35,659 nt of DNA from an uncultured Alphaproteobacteria bacterium (GTDB taxonomy: Bacteria > Pseudomonadota > Alphaproteobacteria > HIMB59 > GCA-002718135). The notes under the pieces are model-generated. The model made no database searches and had not been told where the DNA came from. It saw nothing but the letters and a program-made list of their open reading frames with translations. The position numbers and the translations under genes are program-made. Within the stretch, counting starts at the first letter, position 1. Each line of letters opens with the position of its first letter. The DNA is taken from assembly GCA_902630465.1 (NCBI GenBank), contig CACOVJ010000009.1, forward strand, positions 1-35,659. Reading direction: 5' to 3'. Shown one piece after another: positions 27,560 to 35,097 of this stretch.

Positions 27560-29143
27560 TTAATTATCTATTAATTTTTTAATATAATCAATAGTTTCTC
27601 TTATTCCAAATAATTTAATAAATGAACCTAATCTTGGACCCTTTTCTTGACCAAGTAAAACTTGATAAACTAATTTGAAAAAATCCTTTAAATTTTCAAC
27701 ATAATGCTTTTTACCAACTTCATATAAAAGTGTTTGTATTTCTTCTGCAGTGCTTTCTACTGTTATGTCATTTTGTAAAACAAATATTATATCAAGAAAA
27801 ATATTTTTGTTTTCATTATCAATTTTTACATATTTTTTTTTCGGTAGTATAAAATCATTGTAGTAATTTAGAGCAAAATCGATGAGACGATCAAACTCTG
27901 GATTGTTATTAGAATTTAATTCTTGATCATATTTATTAATAAATGACCAAATAACCTTTTTATCATTTGAATTTGATACACTTACTAGGTTAGTCAAAGT
28001 ATTAAAGTTTATATCTGTTTTAAAATGTTTTGGATTTCCTGAATGTATATGCCATATTGGGCTATCAGGTTTTTTATCGTCTTCTAAATTTGAATAAGAG
28101 TTGTAATGTGAAATATAATCATCAACTGTTTTTGGAATTACATCAAAATGTAATTTCTTAGCTGATTTGGGTCTTTGAAACATATAAAGAGATAAACTTT
28201 CAGGTGAAGCATATTTTAGCCACTCATCAACACTTATGCCATTGCCCACAGATTTTGATATTTTTTCCCCTTTTTCATCTAAAAACATTTCATATATTAA
28301 ATTTGTTGGGGATTTTTTACCTAAAGCACGACAAATCTTAGAACCAAGTTCCACACTTTCAGTAAGATCCTTTCCACACATTTCATAATCAACCCCAAAT
28401 GATATCCATCTCATCGCCCAATCTACTTTCCATTGTAGTTTACATTTTCCATTTATGACTTCACTTTCAATAAGTTTATCATTTGCAGGATCTTTATAAA
28501 CAATAGTTTTAGAATCGATTTTATATTCTTCAATTTTAACTTGTAAGACTTGACCAGAAATTTCACTAACTGGAAGGAAAGGGCTATAAGTTTCTTTTCT
28601 TTCTGCTCTTAACGTGGGCAATATTATATCAAGTATTTTTTGGTAATTATCAAAAATATCTAAAATTGTTGAATTAAATGCTCCATTTTTGTATTTTTCC
28701 GTGGAACTAACAAATTGATAATCAAAATCGAATTCATCAAGAAAACTTCTCAATTTAGCATTATTGTGATGTCCAAAACTTTCAAACTTACCAAATGGAT
28801 CTGGTATAGAAGTTAGAGGTTTGCCTAAATATTCTTTAAGCATATCTTTATTAGGAACATTTTCTGGAACTTTTCTTAATCCATCCATATCATCAGAAAA
28901 GGTAATTAATCTTGTTGGACAATTTACAATTGAACTTAACGCATTTTTTACCATTGATGTTCTTACAACTTCTCCAAAGGTGCCAATATGTGGTAAGCCA
29001 GATGGACCATAGCCAGTTTCAAAAAGAACAAAACCTTTGCTTGGAATTTTAAAATTTTTTTGACCTCCATATTTTTTTACAATTTGCATTGCTTCTTTAA
29101 AAGGCCATGATTTTAGATTATTAATAATTTCTTGATTAATCAT
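27560..29143 (-). CDS. lysS: Class I lysyl-tRNA synthetase
   Basis: This enzyme charges tRNA-Lys and is the class I, archaeal-type LysRS that Alphaproteobacteria use instead of the class II form. The 527-residue protein has a HIGH-type motif GPSGLPHIGTFGEV near residues 47-60 and the KMSKS-type motif KISKS within EKISKSVGNG near 294. A helical C-terminal anticodon-recognising domain covers about 370-527, with KKHYVENLKDFFKLVYQVLLG. Motif DKGEK-like spacing is normal. It overlaps the marR gene by 8 bases, so it is probably under the MarR-controlled promoter. Because charging tRNA-Lys is essential, full repression by MarR seems unlikely unless another promoter exists. Confidence 0.95.
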   Translation of the reverse strand: MINQEIINNLKSWPFKEAMQIVKKYGGQKNFKIPSKGFVLFETGYGPSGLPHIGTFGEVVRTSMVKNALSSIVNCPTRLITFSDDMDGLRKVPENVPNKDMLKEYLGKPLTSIPDPFGKFESFGHHNNAKLRSFLDEFDFDYQFVSSTEKYKNGAFNSTILDIFDNYQKILDIILPTLRAERKETYSPFLPVSEISGQVLQVKIEEYKIDSKTIVYKDPANDKLIESEVINGKCKLQWKVDWAMRWISFGVDYEMCGKDLTESVELGSKICRALGKKSPTNLIYEMFLDEKGEKISKSVGNGISVDEWLKYASPESLSLYMFQRPKSAKKLHFDVIPKTVDDYISHYNSYSNLEDDKKPDSPIWHIHSGNPKHFKTDINFNTLTNLVSVSNSNDKKVIWSFINKYDQELNSNNNPEFDRLIDFALNYYNDFILPKKKYVKIDNENKNIFLDIIFVLQNDITVESTAEEIQTLLYEVGKKHYVENLKDFFKLVYQVLLGQEKGPRLGSFIKLFGIRETIDYIKKLIDN

Positions 29144-29597
29144 TTAGTTTAGCTTTAATTCTAATTTTTTTACCCAATATCAATTTTAAAGAATTTGTGA
29201 AATTAAAAATTTCAGAACTTAATTTATCAAATATTAAACTTTCCTGAATTTCTATACTGTCAATTAAAGATTGAACTAATAAAACACCATTATCTGTTAA
29301 AGATAAACCATATGATCGCTTGTCCTTTGGTTGTGATCTAAATAATAATTTTTTTTCTTCAAGACCATTTATTTTTTGACTTACAACTGACCTGTCTATC
29401 GAAGAATTTCTAGAAACATCCTGCTGTGTTATGTTATCTTGTTTATCTCTTAGTTTGTAAAGAGTTTCTAAAATTAGATATTCATTAAATGTTAGCTCAG
29501 AACTTTTTAAAATTTGTCTAATTTTAGATTGCCAAAGGTTAGAAATTTGCCAGATTAATATACTTAATCTGTTCTCATTAAGAGAAGTGTCTGCCAT
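29136..29597 (-). CDS. MarR-family transcriptional regulator
   Basis: A 153-residue winged-helix regulator. The DNA-binding part shows LTFNEYLILETLYKL, then the recognition segment TQQDVSRNSSIDRSVVSQ and the wing (LLFRSQPKDKRSYGLSLTD) that is typical of MarR. N- and C-terminal helices form the dimer interface. No obvious cysteine sensor pair is present. The ATG at 29597 lies two bases from a 23-base inverted repeat (29600-29622) that covers the -10 region, so autorepression is likely. The gene overlaps lysS by 8 bases, so its regulation should extend to lysyl-tRNA synthetase. The effector is unknown. Confidence 0.92.
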   Translation of the reverse strand: MADTSLNENRLSILIWQISNLWQSKIRQILKSSELTFNEYLILETLYKLRDKQDNITQQDVSRNSSIDRSVVSQKINGLEEKKLLFRSQPKDKRSYGLSLTDNGVLLVQSLIDSIEIQESLIFDKLSSEIFNFTNSLKLILGKKIRIKAKLND

Positions 29598-29599
29598 GT

Positions 29600-29641
29600 T
29601 GTATACAAATTGTTTGTATACATATTATTTACATATGTCAA
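29600..29641 (-). promoter_or_regulatory. marR-lysS promoter with overlapping inverted-repeat operator
   Basis: On the minus strand the -35 is a perfect TTGACA (29641-29636). Fifteen bases later comes TATACA (29620-29615). A perfect 10-base inverted repeat, TGTATACAAA at 29600-29609 and its complement TTTGTATACA at 29613-29622, flanks a 3-base centre. Each arm contains the self-complementary octamer TGTATACA, so two tandem palindromes lie 15 bases apart. A third short palindrome, ACATATGT (29631-29638), overlaps the -35. The operator covers the -10 region and runs to within two bases of the marR ATG, the position expected for an autoregulatory MarR operator. Confidence 0.78.
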
Positions 29642-29694
29642 CTTAAAATATCTAAAATATTGAGAAACTAATTAAATTTATTGTCTCTTTTAAG

Positions 29695-30708
29695 CTACTT
29701 TACGCCTAATTTTTGTTGAAGTTCTTTAGAAGAAGTTGTGTATTGAAATTTATTCTTCTTATCTGGAAAACAGTATTTAAAGCATTCTTGTGCCATTAGT
29801 GCAGCCTCATGAAAACCAGATAGTATTAATTTCAATTTACCTGGGTACCAATTTATATCACCTATTGCAAAGATAGATGGAACTGAAGTCTCAAATTTCT
29901 CTGTGTCAACCTTGATTAAATTTTCATGAAGATTGAGCCCCCAATCTGAAATAGGGCCTAGCTCCATTTTAAGACCAAAAAAAGGAATTAAGTAATCAAC
30001 TTCCAATTCGTGAATATTTTCATCAGTTTTGTATGATACGATAATTTTATTCTTCGAACTGTTTTTTATATCTTTTACAACACCCTTAAGAAAATTAACC
30101 TTACCTTCACTTTCTAGCTCCTGCATTTTAGTAACAGAGTCTGGTGCAGCTCTGAATTCTTTTCTTCTATGCATTAATGTAACATGTGATTTTTTTGATA
30201 ACTCATTTGTCCAATCCAAAGCTGAGTCGCCTCCTCCGGCAATGAGCAATTTTTTATTTTCAAACATCGATTTATTTCTTATGGCGTAAAATACGTTTAT
30301 ATTTTCAAATTTATCAATGTTTTCTATTGGCGGCTTCCTAGGAACAAAACTACCTGCGCCAGCTGCAATTACTATACATTTAGCTTCGATTTTTTTTCCT
30401 AGATTAGTTTCAACACTCCATCCATGATCAGATTTAGTTATTTTATCAACTTGCTGATTAAGATGAAAATTGGGTTTAAATGGATTTATTTGTTTCAATA
30501 ATTCATCCGTAAGCTCTTGACCGGTTACAATTGGCCTAGAAGGTATATCGTAAATAGGTTTTTCTGGGTAAAGCTCCGCGCATTGGCCGCCTACCTTGTC
30601 AAGATTATCAATAAGATGACATTTAATATTAAGTAAACCTAATTCAAAAACGGCAAACAAGCCCACAGGCCCTGCCCCAACTATAACTACATCGGTCTTT
30701 TCTGTCAT
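29695..30708 (-). CDS. Ferredoxin/flavodoxin-NADP+ reductase, thioredoxin-reductase-like type
   Basis: A 337-residue FAD- and NADPH-binding oxidoreductase of the type II ferredoxin-NADP reductase class (YumC-like). The FAD loop is VGAGPVGLFAVFELG near 9-23, the NADPH loop is AGGGDSALDW near 157-166, and the FAD-closing FAIGDI motif is near 285. The region GGQCAELYPEKPIYDIP is characteristic of this class, and the active-site CxxC of thioredoxin reductase is absent, which separates the two families. It should reduce ferredoxin or flavodoxin, or run in reverse; iron-sulfur biogenesis and IspG are plausible users. It is divergent from ctaA across 54 bases. Confidence 0.93.
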   Translation of the reverse strand: MTEKTDVVIVGAGPVGLFAVFELGLLNIKCHLIDNLDKVGGQCAELYPEKPIYDIPSRPIVTGQELTDELLKQINPFKPNFHLNQQVDKITKSDHGWSVETNLGKKIEAKCIVIAAGAGSFVPRKPPIENIDKFENINVFYAIRNKSMFENKKLLIAGGGDSALDWTNELSKKSHVTLMHRRKEFRAAPDSVTKMQELESEGKVNFLKGVVKDIKNSSKNKIIVSYKTDENIHELEVDYLIPFFGLKMELGPISDWGLNLHENLIKVDTEKFETSVPSIFAIGDINWYPGKLKLILSGFHEAALMAQECFKYCFPDKKNKFQYTTSSKELQQKLGVK

Positions 30709-30762
30709 AATATGAGAAATAACAACTTTTTTTTATTTTTCTAGAGATTATATATATTTTAA
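30709..30762. promoter_or_regulatory. Divergent FNR/ctaA promoter region
   Basis: The 54 bases between the FNR and ctaA starts must contain at least part of both promoters. A TATATA-rich stretch at about 30749-30756 lies near the usual -10 position for a short-leader ctaA transcript. The left part contains a T-run (about 30727-30739) with no recognisable -35 of consensus quality. I see no inverted repeat, so no operator is called. Confidence 0.28.
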
Positions 30763-31818
30763 ATGAATTACTACAAAGTTTCAGGGGATTACCACCGTAC
30801 AATTTATATATGGTTACTAGTAATGACTTCAATGGTTTTGGGCATTATTGTCATTGGTGGTTTGACAAGACTAACTGACTCAGGTCTTTCTATGACAGAT
30901 TGGAGACCTTTACTAGGTATCATCCCTCCATTAAACAATAGTAGCTGGCAAAAAGTATTTGAAATGTACCAACTTACCCCAGAATTTAAAATTGTTAATA
31001 GAAATATGAGTCTTGAAGAATTTAAATATATTTTTTGGTGGGAATGGTTTCACAGAGTTTTTGCAAGAATGATAGGTATTGTATTTATTTTACCACTTAT
31101 TTATTTCATTATTAAAAAACAATTAAACTATTACCTTTGTCAAAGATTAGCAGTGGTATTTATATTTGGACTATTTCAGGCCTTTGTTGGTTGGTGGATG
31201 GTTAAGAGTGGACTAAGTGAAAACCCTTATGTTAGTCCATATAGATTAACTTTCCATCTTCTTAACGCTTTGATAATCTTTTCAATGTTATTATGGATTG
31301 CGATGGACTATAAATATGAAATTAAAATTAACTTTTTTTCGAAACCATTTACTGCTGACTTTTACATATTTGTATCAATCTTATTAATTTTTATCACTAT
31401 AGCTTCAGGTGGGTTCATGGCTGGCACCAACTCTGGGCAATCATTTAATACATTTCCTCTTATGAATGGTAAAATTATTCCAGATGATTATCATATGGAA
31501 GATTATGGGATATATAACATTTTTGAAAATACAGTCGCTATTAACTTCAATCACAGATGGATATCAATCTTTGCATTTTTTTATATTATATTTATTTGTT
31601 TTAAATTTATAAAATTTAATGACGAATATATATCTAGTACTTTAGTTTATTTAATAATATTCTTTCTTACACTTCAGGTGATACTTGGCATTATTACTCT
31701 TCTTAGTAATGTTTATTTACCTTTAGCAAGCATGCATCAAACTAATTCTATCTTATTGTTATCAACATTATTAATTAGTTATCATCAATATAAATACAGA
31801 AAGGTAAAACATGAGTGA
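30763..31818 (+). CDS. ctaA: Heme A synthase, COX15 type
   Basis: CtaA oxidises the C8 methyl of heme O to the formyl of heme A for cytochrome c oxidase, in the inner membrane. The 351-residue protein has eight hydrophobic helices. The conserved histidines are at residues 97 (WWEWFHRVFARMIG), 165 (LTFHLLNAL), 264 (INFNHRWISI) and 325 (ASMHQTNS), the heme-ligand set of the family. The early GGLTRLTDSGLSMTDWRP stretch and the FMAGTNSG loop are diagnostic of alphaproteobacterial and mitochondrial COX15 proteins. The end overlaps the SDR gene by 8 bases, so ctaA heads a four-gene unit. No other cytochrome oxidase gene is in the window. Confidence 0.96.
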   Translation: MNYYKVSGDYHRTIYIWLLVMTSMVLGIIVIGGLTRLTDSGLSMTDWRPLLGIIPPLNNSSWQKVFEMYQLTPEFKIVNRNMSLEEFKYIFWWEWFHRVFARMIGIVFILPLIYFIIKKQLNYYLCQRLAVVFIFGLFQAFVGWWMVKSGLSENPYVSPYRLTFHLLNALIIFSMLLWIAMDYKYEIKINFFSKPFTADFYIFVSILLIFITIASGGFMAGTNSGQSFNTFPLMNGKIIPDDYHMEDYGIYNIFENTVAINFNHRWISIFAFFYIIFICFKFIKFNDEYISSTLVYLIIFFLTLQVILGIITLLSNVYLPLASMHQTNSILLLSTLLISYHQYKYRKVKHE

Positions 31819-32536
31819 AAAAAAAATATTAGTTTTTGGAGGAACAGGTTCAATAGGTAGATCCTTAGCAATTAAACTTAAAGAAGATAATTATTCACCA
31901 ATTATTTTGTCAAGAAATGAAAATGAACTGAAAAATCTTTCTGAAGAAACTAATTGTGAATATAGAGTCTGTGATGTATTAAATACTGATAAAATTATAG
32001 AAATTTCTAAAGAATTCAAAGACAATATATTTGGTATTGCATACTGTGTAGGTTCTATAAATCTGAAGCCACTTAAACTTACTAAAGACGAAGATTTTTT
32101 AGAATCTTTTAAAGTTAATACTCTTGGAGCAATAAATGTAATCAAGCAAAATCAAGAAAGTTTAGCTAAAAACAATGGAAGTATTCTACTTTATTCAACA
32201 ATTGCAGTAAAACAAGGTTTTACAAATCATACCATTATATCAACAGCAAAGGGTGCGATTGAAGGATTAACTCTTAGCCTTGCAGCAGAATTTGCTCCTA
32301 AAATCCGTGTAAACTGTATTGCGCCTAGTTTGACAGACGCAAAAATGACACAAAAAATTATTAGTAATGAAGCAATTAGGAAGGCAATTGAAAATATGCA
32401 TCCATTACCAAAAATTGGGTCTGGTGAAGATTTTTCTGATATAGGAGCATTTCTTTTAAGTAAAAAAAATAGTTGGATAACTGGACAAATTTTCCATATA
32501 GATGGAGGTAGATCAACGTTAAGAATAAAATCGTGA
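31811..32536 (+). CDS. SDR-family protein lacking the catalytic tyrosine
   Basis: A 241-residue Rossmann-fold protein of the short-chain dehydrogenase/reductase family. The cofactor loop is VFGGTGSIG (8-16). Ser/Thr129-130 and Lys147 are in place, but the catalytic YxxxK reads ISTAK, with Ile at residue 143. The surrounding sequence KGAIEGLTLSLAAE, then RVNCIAPSLTDA, and the ending SWITGQIFHIDGG, is otherwise FabG-like. From memory, similar proteins with HASxxxAKGAVEGLT form a distinct SDR group that also lacks the tyrosine, so this is probably a family trait, not decay. A weak AAGG precedes the ATG. It overlaps ctaA by 8 bases and the DUF6134 gene by four. Confidence 0.88.
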   Translation: MSEKKILVFGGTGSIGRSLAIKLKEDNYSPIILSRNENELKNLSEETNCEYRVCDVLNTDKIIEISKEFKDNIFGIAYCVGSINLKPLKLTKDEDFLESFKVNTLGAINVIKQNQESLAKNNGSILLYSTIAVKQGFTNHTIISTAKGAIEGLTLSLAAEFAPKIRVNCIAPSLTDAKMTQKIISNEAIRKAIENMHPLPKIGSGEDFSDIGAFLLSKKNSWITGQIFHIDGGRSTLRIKS

Positions 32537-33213
32537 AATATTTATTTACTTTAATCCTAGCCCTAATTTCGTTTAGTGTTTATTCACAACCTTTTCCCAT
32601 TCCAGATGATAAAGAAGTAAGCTATGATGTTATTAGAAAAAAGAAAACGATCGGAAGCCTAGTTTCTAAATTCATACAGGAAGATGAGAAATTAATCTTA
32701 CATTCAGTTTTAAATATTGATGTAAAAGTTCTTTTCTTTCCAGCATATCAATTTTTTCAAGAAAGCAAAGAAACGTGGATTAATGGAGAATTTGTTTCAA
32801 TTGATGGATTTACAGACTTTGAAGACGATAGGGAATATAAAATTATAGGAAAAGATACAGAAAAGTTTTTTATTGTAAGTGGTATGGATGGTGAATTGAA
32901 ATTAGATAAAGATATTTTGCCATTAAATTATTGGAATATGTCAATTTTAGATAAAGAGGAAGTATTTGATACACAGAAAGGAATTGTTAGAAAAATAAAA
33001 GTTAGAAAATTAAAAAGTGAAAAAATTAAAATCAATGAAAAGACTGTCAGCGCTGAAAAATTTTTGTTTAATGCTTCAAAGAATCCTAAGGATAAGGGGC
33101 CATTTCCAGAGTACACATTATGGTATCATGAAAGAGAGCTTTTAAAAATGGAATTTAAAAACCCAAAAGATAAAAAAACTATAAAGATAATAAGAAATGA
33201 TTGGGGAAAGTAA
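32533..33213 (+). CDS. Exported DUF6134-like protein
   Basis: A 226-residue protein with a signal peptide (hydrophobic core LFTLILALISFSV, cleavage probably after VYS or VYSQ). The mature part is beta-rich and matches my recollection of DUF6134: an opening VSYDVIRKKKTIGSLVSKF, the middle ESKETWINGEFVSIDGFTDF, a PLNYWN segment, and YTLWYHERELLKMEF near the end. The function is unknown; the shape recalls lipid-binding beta-barrel or clam folds, but that is speculation. The start is GTG at 32533, forming GTGA with the SDR stop, so it is coupled. The next SDR gene begins immediately after its TAA. Periplasmic location is expected. Confidence 0.78.
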   Translation: MKYLFTLILALISFSVYSQPFPIPDDKEVSYDVIRKKKTIGSLVSKFIQEDEKLILHSVLNIDVKVLFFPAYQFFQESKETWINGEFVSIDGFTDFEDDREYKIIGKDTEKFFIVSGMDGELKLDKDILPLNYWNMSILDKEEVFDTQKGIVRKIKVRKLKSEKIKINEKTVSAEKFLFNASKNPKDKGPFPEYTLWYHERELLKMEFKNPKDKKTIKIIRNDWGK

Positions 33214-33972
33214 TTGAAGACAATTTGGATTACCGGTGGTTCTTCAGGTATAGGTTTTGCAACAGCTAAAGAGTTTTTGTTAAATGGATGGCAGGTAGTA
33301 ATATCTTCTAGTAATAAAGAGAAATTGGAGAATGCAAAAAAGAGATTGATTGATAAAAAAAATTCTGGTTCGTTACATATTGTTCCATGTGACATATCAA
33401 AAATTAAAAATGTTAATGAAACAATCGATTATATTGAGACTAATCTAGGTAAGATTAATATAGCACTTTTAAATGCCTCAGCTTACAGTCCTAATAAAGA
33501 TCAGATATTTGATATTAATAATTATGAATTATTGGTAGATGTTAATATTAAAGGTACTTTATTTTGTGTTAATAAACTTAAAGATTATATGAGTGGTAGG
33601 AACAATACAATTGCTATTATCTCTTCACCATTAGGTTATAGAGGCTGGCCTACTGCCGGAGCCTATGGAATATCTAAAGCAGCTCAGTTAAGTTTGAGCG
33701 AGAGTTTATACTTTGATTTCAAAAAACTTAACATTAATGTACGAGTTATTTGTCCTGGATTTATTGATACAGAAGCTACAAGAAAAAATAGTTTTAAAAT
33801 GCCATTTTTAAAAAGTGCTGAATATGCTGGAAAAAAAATATTTGAAAGGCTTACAAAAGGTAAGGAATTTGAAATAATATTTCCATTTGTGATTGTTTAT
33901 TTTTTTAAGTTTACTAGAATTTTACCTTACAAAATCTATTTTTATATCTGGAAAAAACTTGGTAATTTTTAA
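33214..33972 (+). CDS. Classical SDR-family oxidoreductase
   Basis: A 252-residue short-chain dehydrogenase with all catalytic elements: TGGSSGIG cofactor loop (7-14), the NAS loop (87-89), Ser137/138 and YGISK with Tyr151 and Lys155. The C-terminal extension is distinctive: CPGFIDTEATRKNSFKMPFL, then a hydrophobic tail ending FPFVIVYFFKFTRILPYKIYF that may associate with the membrane. I recall this extension from SDRs found in photolyase or lipid-related clusters of marine proteobacteria, which hints at a lipid or lipophilic substrate. The start is TTG at 33214, directly after the DUF6134 stop. Its own stop is interleaved with that of the phosphofructokinase gene (TTAA, 33969-33972). Confidence 0.88.
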   Translation: MKTIWITGGSSGIGFATAKEFLLNGWQVVISSSNKEKLENAKKRLIDKKNSGSLHIVPCDISKIKNVNETIDYIETNLGKINIALLNASAYSPNKDQIFDINNYELLVDVNIKGTLFCVNKLKDYMSGRNNTIAIISSPLGYRGWPTAGAYGISKAAQLSLSESLYFDFKKLNINVRVICPGFIDTEATRKNSFKMPFLKSAEYAGKKIFERLTKGKEFEIIFPFVIVYFFKFTRILPYKIYFYIWKKLGNF

Positions 33973-35054
33973 GCTAATTCACCAATATATATTCCTAACC
34001 CTTTTGCTACCTTAATCAAAGGATCGTTTTTCTGAATAGTTTTAGAGTAACCAGCAATTTGATTAAGTGGGAGATCTTGAACTCCTCTATCCTTCCAAAC
34101 AACAACTCTATTAAATTTCTTTTTTGCAATTAAATCTGTTGCGTAAACCCCAAATGCACTAGCAATTAATCTATCTCGATGTGTAGGTTGCGCACCTCTT
34201 TGAACATGTCCTAGTACAGTTACTCTAGTTTCTGAATTTGTTATTTTATATATTTCATCGCCTAAATAGTTACCAATTCCTCCTAATCTAACTTCACCAT
34301 CAACATACTTAACAGTAGCTTTTTTGCCATTTTCTTTTTTTACAGCCTCGGCAACAACAATTAAACAATGGTTTCTTCCTTTAGATCTTAAATTTTCTAT
34401 ATGCATTGCTATTGATTTTATTGAATAAGGTATTTCTGGTATCAAAATAATATCTGCCCCTCCAGCAATACCAGAATTTAGGGCTATATGCCCTGCATCT
34501 CGACCCATTACCTCTAAAATCATTGCCCTTCTATGACTTGCCGCGGTTGGCTGAAGCATGTCAAGTGCGTTAGTGGCTACATCAACTGCTGTATCATATC
34601 CAATAGAGAGCTCGTTGTGTTTTACATCATTGTCAATTGTCTTTGGAATACCTACAAAATTAATATTTCCTTTTTTTGTAAGACTTCTTAAAATTTTTAA
34701 ACTTCCATCTCCTCCAATACCAATCAATGCATCTATACCTAGTTTTTTGAAACCGTTAATAATAATATCAGTGGAATCTGTTTTTTTTCCATTTTTATTT
34801 ATAATTTTAAAAGGATTTCCTTTGTTGTTAGATCCCAAAAAAGTACCGCCCATTCTCATTAAATTACCTTCGAAATTATTAGGTTCTAGTTTTACAACAT
34901 CCAATGGATCTTTTAATAGACCAAGAGTTCCATCCCTTATCCCATAAACCTCCCAGTTATATTTATTATGAGAGCGTAGAGTAACAGCTCTGATTACTGC
35001 GTTAAGGCCAGCACAATCTCCACCACTTGTTAAAATAGCTATTTTTTTAATCAC
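33969..35054 (-). CDS. 6-phosphofructokinase (ATP- or PPi-dependent unresolved)
   Basis: This enzyme phosphorylates fructose 6-phosphate to the 1,6-bisphosphate. The 361-residue protein has LTSGGDCAGLNAVIRA at the start, GIGGDGS (112-118), PKTIDND (137-143) with the catalytic aspartate, MGRDAGHIAL, and VTVLGHVQRG near the sugar-phosphate site. At the two classic donor-specificity positions it has Gly in GGDGS (ATP-like) and Lys in PKTIDND (PPi-like), the mixed pattern of group III PFKs, so the phosphate donor cannot be assigned by eye. The start is GTG at 35054. Its presence implies an Embden-Meyerhof route or a PPi-linked gluconeogenic step, unlike classic Pelagibacter. Confidence 0.94.
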   Translation of the reverse strand: MIKKIAILTSGGDCAGLNAVIRAVTLRSHNKYNWEVYGIRDGTLGLLKDPLDVVKLEPNNFEGNLMRMGGTFLGSNNKGNPFKIINKNGKKTDSTDIIINGFKKLGIDALIGIGGDGSLKILRSLTKKGNINFVGIPKTIDNDVKHNELSIGYDTAVDVATNALDMLQPTAASHRRAMILEVMGRDAGHIALNSGIAGGADIILIPEIPYSIKSIAMHIENLRSKGRNHCLIVVAEAVKKENGKKATVKYVDGEVRLGGIGNYLGDEIYKITNSETRVTVLGHVQRGAQPTHRDRLIASAFGVYATDLIAKKKFNRVVVWKDRGVQDLPLNQIAGYSKTIQKNDPLIKVAKGLGIYIGELA

Positions 35055-35097
35055 ACAGAGTTTATATACTAATAATTAATAATTAATATTTTTTTTC

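Noticed and set aside
29642-29694. Possible terminator downstream of the FNR gene (AGAGAC ... GTTTCTC on the minus strand)
   Set aside because: Only about four to five pairs form around a 14-base loop and no strong T-run follows; too weak to call.
34558-34947. Plus-strand open frame antisense to phosphofructokinase
   Set aside because: It overlaps catalytic motifs of the real gene and its Pro/Ser-rich product has no recognisable feature.
35060-35092. TAATAATT direct repeats upstream of the DUF465 gene as a regulatory repeat
   Set aside because: Short AT-only repeats of this kind recur throughout the window and cannot be separated from composition bias.
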